Origin: Phragmites australis
Lineage: Eukaryota > Streptophyta > Magnoliopsida > Poales > Poaceae
Direction of reading: 5' to 3'
Assembly: GCF_958298935.1 (NCBI RefSeq)
Contig: NC_084924.1
Coordinates: 992,001 to 1,056,000, forward strand
Length of the DNA: 64,000 nucleotides
The position numbers and the translations under genes are program-made. Below, piece by piece: positions 58,673 through 64,000 of the stretch. Under the pieces are notes generated by a model. It worked only from the letters and a program-made list of their open reading frames with translations, searched no databases and was not told the origin of the DNA. The first letter of the stretch is position 1. The number at the start of each line of letters is the position of its first letter.

Positions 58673-58990
58673 TTAGTGTTTGGTTGAAGATCGAGGTGGG
58701 ATGAAATATTTCTATTCATATATTTGATGATAGAATAATTCTATTATATAGATGTTTGTTTTGTAAATAGGATGAAACAAGTTCATTTTAGTATCTAGAA
58801 CGCACCATTAGTATTACGTTCAAAATGAAACAGCTGCATTCCACCATTTTTTTAAACAACTCAGTTCCGAATCTCTGAAAAATATTCCTGAATTCTAAAT
58901 CATTTCATCATGTCGCTCTCTATCAAACAACTAAAAACAAAATGAATCCACTCCATCCTATCCCGTCTCACAAACTAAATACTACCTAAG
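58673..58990. mobile_element. MITE with TAGTGTTTGGTT-type ends
   Basis: The left end TTAGTGTTTGGTTGAAGATC and the right end, read on the other strand, GTAGTATTTAGTTTGTGAGA are imperfect inverted repeats. The interior is AT-rich and has GGGATGAAA near the left and, on the opposite strand, GGGATAGGATGGAGTGG near the right. Probably PIF/Harbinger or hAT; no clear duplication. Confidence 0.5.
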
Positions 58991-59296
58991 AGATCAAAAA
59001 TAGAGGATCGAATCATTAAAGTTACGAGCATACCCCATCTACCGGCTCAATACCATTTGATCATACAAATCTCGAAGAGAGGACGCTGCTGATCACCGGT
59101 AGGTCACCAACTCCGTTACGAGTAGAACACTAGAACAAGTATACACGTGGTCCACTGTCAAATAAAGTTACTAGTACATGGCTCGGGCTGCAAAAGTTCT
59201 CCACACTCCGGATGTACAAAAGTGGAGCATTATGGCATTTACAACCACGACAGCTGGGGCACTTCAACTCAACAGCAGCACAACCTTGTTAAGGCA

Positions 59297-62200
59297 TCAA
59301 GCAACGCTCTGACCTGAAGTATTTTTCTCCGCCTCCTCAACTTGATCCAGGGAATGGTCAATGGTATCCATGTAGTGGTTAGCCTGTACGAAGATTATAT
59401 CAGCAACGAAGCTAACAAAAAGAACCTTATTGATAATATTAGAAAATAGGCTTCTAGTTAAAACATACCGCCTCAAAAATTACTACAAATTTGGCATAAA
59501 TTTCGTCTTGTTTTCTTCTGGCAGCAACACCTGCGGATTCAACTTGGGAGCATAAATCAGCATCCTGCGTGTTGACAGATAGGAAAACAATGTCAGCAAT
59601 TCCGAAAGAGGAACGTACAATAAAGAGATAGGATGACAAAAATCTACAGGCTCTAGCAATCAAATAGATGCATAGCCTGTGTTTCTGGATCTATAAAGCC
59701 AACAGGTATTAAATCACCCTCCAAGGAATCACCAGATGCAACAGCTCATGCAACGTATTCCAAAAGGATTTTATCTTCACCAGCCGAAAATTCAGGATAA
59801 AAGCATCACCTTTGCAATCTTTTCCGCTACTTTCTTTTCTCTATCTTCAAGGCACTGAAGTTTCCCTTCAACTTCAGATTTCAAAGTAGCCATCTTCCGA
59901 TTATTATATGCAATTCTTTCATCCCTTTCTTTCTCTTTTGCCTTGAGACGTTGCTCGGTTTCATGTACTAGTTGGAAGAAATTCATGCACAGTAATGTGA
60001 TAATATTTGAAATAAGAACTGACTGAATAGTAATTGAGTGGTACAACAAACGATACATTCAAAATCACAACCTTTAGCTTGCCATTCAGCAGTTTTGACA
60101 CCAAGGGTCTTCATTTCCACAGTTCCATCACTAATCTTAGCGTTGAGTGCTTTAACTTCCTTCTCAGCAGTTTTGGCAGCAGTGGTCTAGTAGGTACAAT
60201 AAACAAAACAGTTAGTGCAGTCTCATTGTTAGACCAATTTAACTTAAGCATGCAATCAGCTCGCAGCTATTCATACTTGTTCCTGTAGAGAAGAGATCTT
60301 AGAGGAATGCCTCGACAGTTTCTCACTAGCCTGCAAAATGGAGGTACTTAGTATGCAACTACATAAATGGACTATACAGGACTAAGATATCACAAGGAAC
60401 AACAGTGAATGATTTTTGTGCTGTGAGCAAGGTCCAACAGCATTAGTAAGATTTTTTTTTTAATCCAAAGTTGTGTAGAGAACTAAATGGGAACTCAAGA
60501 GTACTAGAAAAAACTGTTTTTTCTGGAATTTCATAACAAGCGTAAGATGTTGCACCAATTGACATCAAGAAGCATAACAATAGAACAAGAGTACCTTTGT
60601 ATACATCTCAAGGATATTGATTTTCTCCTGGACATTTTGCATTGCCATCTTCTCTAAGTTCTTTAACTCAGCACGAGCTGCTTTCTTCTCCTCAAGGGCC
60701 CTCTTTGATACAAAATAAAGAAATTCAACGAAAAACAGCATATACCGATAAAAATTTTCAGTTTCGTACTTAACTTTGTGCCTGCAACCAAAAAAAATGA
60801 AAAAAGGAAGAGGAAAGGTCGTACCTGAAGCTTTTCTGGAGACTGAACAACTTTGGACAATAGCTTGGAATTTTCTTGCGTCTGTTTCATCAACTCAAAA
60901 TCGGCTTGGGAGATCTGCAACAAGAAAAATACAAGCAGTGAATGCAACATTATGAAGTATTGCTTTATAGAATATCAAAATTCTGGTTTAATTTTTACAA
61001 GGGCAATTTCAGACGGTCAATTTCCGCATCCACAAAGTACAGCTGATGCAGCTGAATACCAATTTGTTAGGAATAAATGGCCAAAAAAGTTATATCTTCC
61101 AATTACACTGAAAGATCACTTTCCAGAACAGATTTCCAGAGCTCCAGGACCTGGTTGGCCTGGGACACCTATAACCTACAGAAAGTGGAGCTACGATGTT
61201 ATGGCTTCCGGTAGTCATGAAGCCAGAGCAAGAGGGGTGTCTTGCCTAATAGCTCCAGCTTCTCCACTTAGCCTAATACCACCCCCAATACTGTCCATGT
61301 TGTAGTTGTAGGCATAGACTTACTAACATGCTAGGATGCAGGTGAAACTTGCTCTCAACTAGGACTTTTCATATGCTAATAACATAACATGATGGACTCT
61401 GGAGCAATAACTGTTGGCTAACCCGGCGAGCTGACGTCAGCTCCCGACGTCAGCGATCACCTGGATGCACTCAGAACACACGCGAGCACCTGGAACTCAA
61501 GAACTTTTGCGCTGCAAATACTTGCTGCTTTTCTGTTGTATATTACGGAATATAAAGGATTCTCTAGCTCCTAAACATGGCAGGTCATGCGCGTCATGCC
61601 GCTCAAGCCGGACGTGCCATCCCACGCCCACGATCACGCCGCGCATTACTCCCTGACGACCCGGACGCGCCCCGCATGAACACGCATGCGTCAAGCTCTA
61701 CAAATGCGCTGAACTGTAAATCAGCCAGCTCAAACAACTCTAAACAAGGAAACAAATGACAGCACAGGATTATAGACGACAATAACTAGAATATTAAAGC
61801 CTTCCAGTTTCATGTATAACAATTGATTGACAGAGGTTGTCAGCAATGCCCCACGCAATCTAGTGGGTAGTAAGAAACTACTCAGCGTCCTAATCAGCGT
61901 AGCAAGCTAGAAGTGAGAAGTTTACTGACAGAAGCCAAAACAATTTGGTTGCTAACATGTTGTTTAAAGTTGACACATATACCAATACCAATGCCAACGC
62001 CACATACAAAACATATCTTTGTGATCCTCCGTTGTGCATCAATCACACAAAACCTAAGCACAACAGACTTTTGGCTCCTAACATATCTGGAACAGCCTAA
62101 GCACCATCGAAAGGAAGAAAAAGCAACACAAGATAGCAATCAATACCTTGCTGAGGATCTCCTCTTTTTTGTCGTCTATGGCTTTGGCTTTTCCTCGCAG

Positions 62201-62990
62201 TGCCTTCTGCTGCCTGTTGTATTCCTGAATCTTCTGCTTGAGGCCATTGACCTCCGCCTCCAGCTGCTGGACCGTGGGCTCCTCCATCTGCTCCTTGCGC
62301 TCATGATCTTCAATCGTCTTCTGATACTGCACGAGGGGAAAATACCCCAGCAAATGAAAACAGAAAGAGGAACATTAACCGTCTCTTCACCCAAGCATTT
62401 CCCAGAGCACAAAGGAGACACCGAACAAGGATCACCACCAGACCTCGGCGATCCTGGCCTTGAGCTCCATTTGACGTTCATCGTAGTTGGGGAACTCGTC
62501 GACGATGGGCTCCAGGAGGTTGAGCTTATCCTGCCTGAAGTGGAGGTAGTTGATGATGGCGCTGAGCACGAGGACGACTCGGCGCTGGTCGGGGTGGAGG
62601 AGGTCGCGGAGCGTGAAGCTCCGGAACTGGATGGACCCGAGGAATTCCCGCGCCCTCTGGTAGAGGCGCATCACCTGTAGGGCACCGAGGTGGTACTCCG
62701 GGTTGTCGAGCGCCCCCAGCGCCTCGAACCCTAGCTGCTGGTCGAGGTCGTCGCTGCAAAATCCCCACCCAAAGGTCGAATCCAGGTCACATCCAGAGTG
62801 GAGAGCGAGGGGAAGCGACGTACCCGGCGATGTTGGTGAGGAAGAGCGAGAGGACGGCCGAGAGGAGGTTGGGCTGGGGGCTGGCGATGTCCTCGGCGCG
62901 GAGGTTGGCCCTGGGCGCGATGCCGTAGCTGTGCAGCGCCTCCGCGATCTCCGCCGCCGTCATCTCGGGGAACGAGAAGTTGGACGCCAT
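59297..62990 (-). CDS. NUF2: Kinetochore protein NUF2
   Basis: Ten minus-strand exons (62990-62824, 62753-62444, 62326-62147, 60914-60825, 60702-60595, 60330-60277, 60186-60072, 59967-59810, 59564-59469, 59383-59297) join in frame to 454 residues, close to other plant NUF2 proteins. NUF2 pairs with NDC80 in the outer kinetochore complex that binds spindle microtubules. The N-terminal calponin-homology-like domain (about 1-150) contains NFSFPEMTAAEIAEALHSYG, SAVLSLFLTNIAG, LRDLLHPDQRRVVLVLSAII and NYLHFRQDKLNLL. The remainder is long coiled coil (TVQQLEAEVNGLKQKIQEY, FELMKQTQENSKLLSKVV, KLSRHSSKISSLQEQ, ERDERIAYNNRKMATLKSEV). All introns are GT-AG; intron 3 is 1,232 bp. The ATG at 62990 precedes MASNFSF and is chosen because upstream residues in the same frame are unlike the family. 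Confidence 0.93.
60992..61306 (+). other. Coding-like segment inside NUF2 intron 3, opposite strand
   Basis: An open plus-strand frame encodes an unusually protein-like stretch with QFVRNKWPKKLYLPITLKDH, FPEQISRAPGPGWPGTPITY and RKWSYDVMASGSHEARARG, ending at a TAG at about 61305. Its amino-acid composition looks like a real globular fragment, unlike the low-complexity frames elsewhere. I do not recognise the family. It may be a captured exon or transposon gene remnant. Confidence 0.4.
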
Positions 62991-64000
62991 CGAATCGAGC
63001 GATGCCGGCGTCGACCGCTCCGCCCCCTTCCACTGCTCCGCGGCGGCGTTTGGTTTTTTCCTTTTCCCGCCCGTGGAAATGGAAATGGAAAATGGAATCC
63101 GGACGCGGCCAGGGCTAAGCTGGCGTTCATGGAGTTGGGCCCCCGGCTCACCGCACGGAGCATCTCTCGGCGTCGTCACGGCCGGCACGTCGGCCGAACG
63201 AACGGAAGGCCCACCTGCCTATTCCCGTCCGGCGGGCCGACCTCGCATATGAATTATGATATGGAGTTTTTTTGCTTTTTATTTTTAAAATCTTAAAATT
63301 GTAAATATATACATCTATTATGAAATTTTATAAATATACACTATTATTGTCCGTTAAAAATGCGATAATCACTCTTCTAATAGGCAACAAGTCTATGGCC
63401 TGCCACGGTGAACAGGCCTCGGAACCTGTTGCCTATTGAAAAGCATCGCTCCTACCTCGGAACAAAAACATACTCTGAGATGAGTATGGAAAAACATTAA
63501 CATAAAACGCCGAGGAGAGCTTTGTCCGAACAGGAATGATCTAAAGCCAGTCTCTTCTCTATGTATGGGTAAAGGGATCAGACCATGGGGTTGTGCTATT
63601 TTACGGGCGCGCATTAGTACAATAACTCGTAACTTTTCTTTTTTAGAAATTTTTTTCCTCCGCAACTTTCTTTTTTAGAAAGTTTTTCAAAAAAATTATC
63701 AAAATAAGATTTTAAAAAAATTAAAACGAAAATATTTGAGAAAAAAATTAATGAGAAAAGTTGCTAAAAAAATTATTCGAAAAAGTTTTCAAAAACTTTT
63801 TTTCCAAAATTGGAAAGTGGTGACATGTGAGGGAGCAGCGCTTTAGGTCATCTCCAACTATATTTTTTTTTATTTCCTTCTCGATTCCCTTATCTGTTCT
63901 TATTTTCTTTATTTTCTCTAATTTTCAACCGTTTTACTTTAAAAAAATCGTTAAAAAAATAAAAAAATCCTGTCTTGAAAGAAATAACTTTAAAAATTAT
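62991..64000. other. Upstream of NUF2, then AT-rich DNA to the window end
   Basis: 62991-63240 is GC-rich and would be the NUF2 leader and promoter. From 63245 the DNA is AT-rich with long A and T runs and no gene. At 63847 TCATCTCCAACTATATTTT looks like the start of a MITE of the kind at 4539 that continues beyond the window. Confidence 0.45.

Overview
The window is nuclear DNA from a grass, most likely a panicoid. The evidence is GC-rich first exons with AT-rich GT-AG introns, dense Stowaway, hAT, CACTA, Mutator-like and Ty3/gypsy-type insertions, and a cytochrome P450 whose whole sequence resembles sorghum CYP79A1. No bacterial, organellar or viral gene, no CRISPR array and no RNA gene was recognised.

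I rebuilt seven intact protein genes exon by exon. From left to right they are: a CYP79A1-like tyrosine N-monooxygenase (5796-7543, +); two related Golgi-type nucleotide-sugar transferases of the DUF271/GT77-like family (11876-13422 and 28481-31564, both -), each with three exons and phase-0 introns; COG2 of the Golgi tethering complex (37329-43108, +, 12 exons); a RIN4-like NOI-domain protein (43910-48422, -) with a two-codon first exon and an 11-codon last exon; a BAP31-like ER membrane protein (53419-55868, +); and the kinetochore protein NUF2 (59297-62990, -, 10 exons). A broken S-adenosylmethionine mitochondrial carrier (8292-9049, -) lies between the P450 and the first transferase.

The rest is mostly transposable-element DNA. 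The largest structure is a nested block at 16995-26866. A Mutator-like element with about 200-bp terminal inverted repeats and an exact 9-bp target-site duplication contains a second element (TG...CA ends, near-perfect 5-bp duplication). That element contains a 5.25-kb solo-LTR-like insertion with an exact 5-bp duplication. A shorter LTR of the same broad type lies at 48953-51548. Other insertions with readable target-site duplications are a 1.2-kb hAT element behind the first transferase (10431-11621), a small hAT MITE in COG2 intron 5, and a 1.7-kb poly(A) retroelement in RIN4 intron 1.

The genes do not form an obvious pathway. The P450 would catalyse the first step of cyanogenic glucoside or aldoxime metabolism, but no CYP71E1-like P450 or UGT85B1-like glucosyltransferase was found, so any partner genes must lie outside the window. 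COG2, NUF2, BAP31 and RIN4 are ordinary housekeeping or immunity-regulating genes. The interest of the window is mainly in its nested insertions, the duplicated transferases and the decayed carrier gene.
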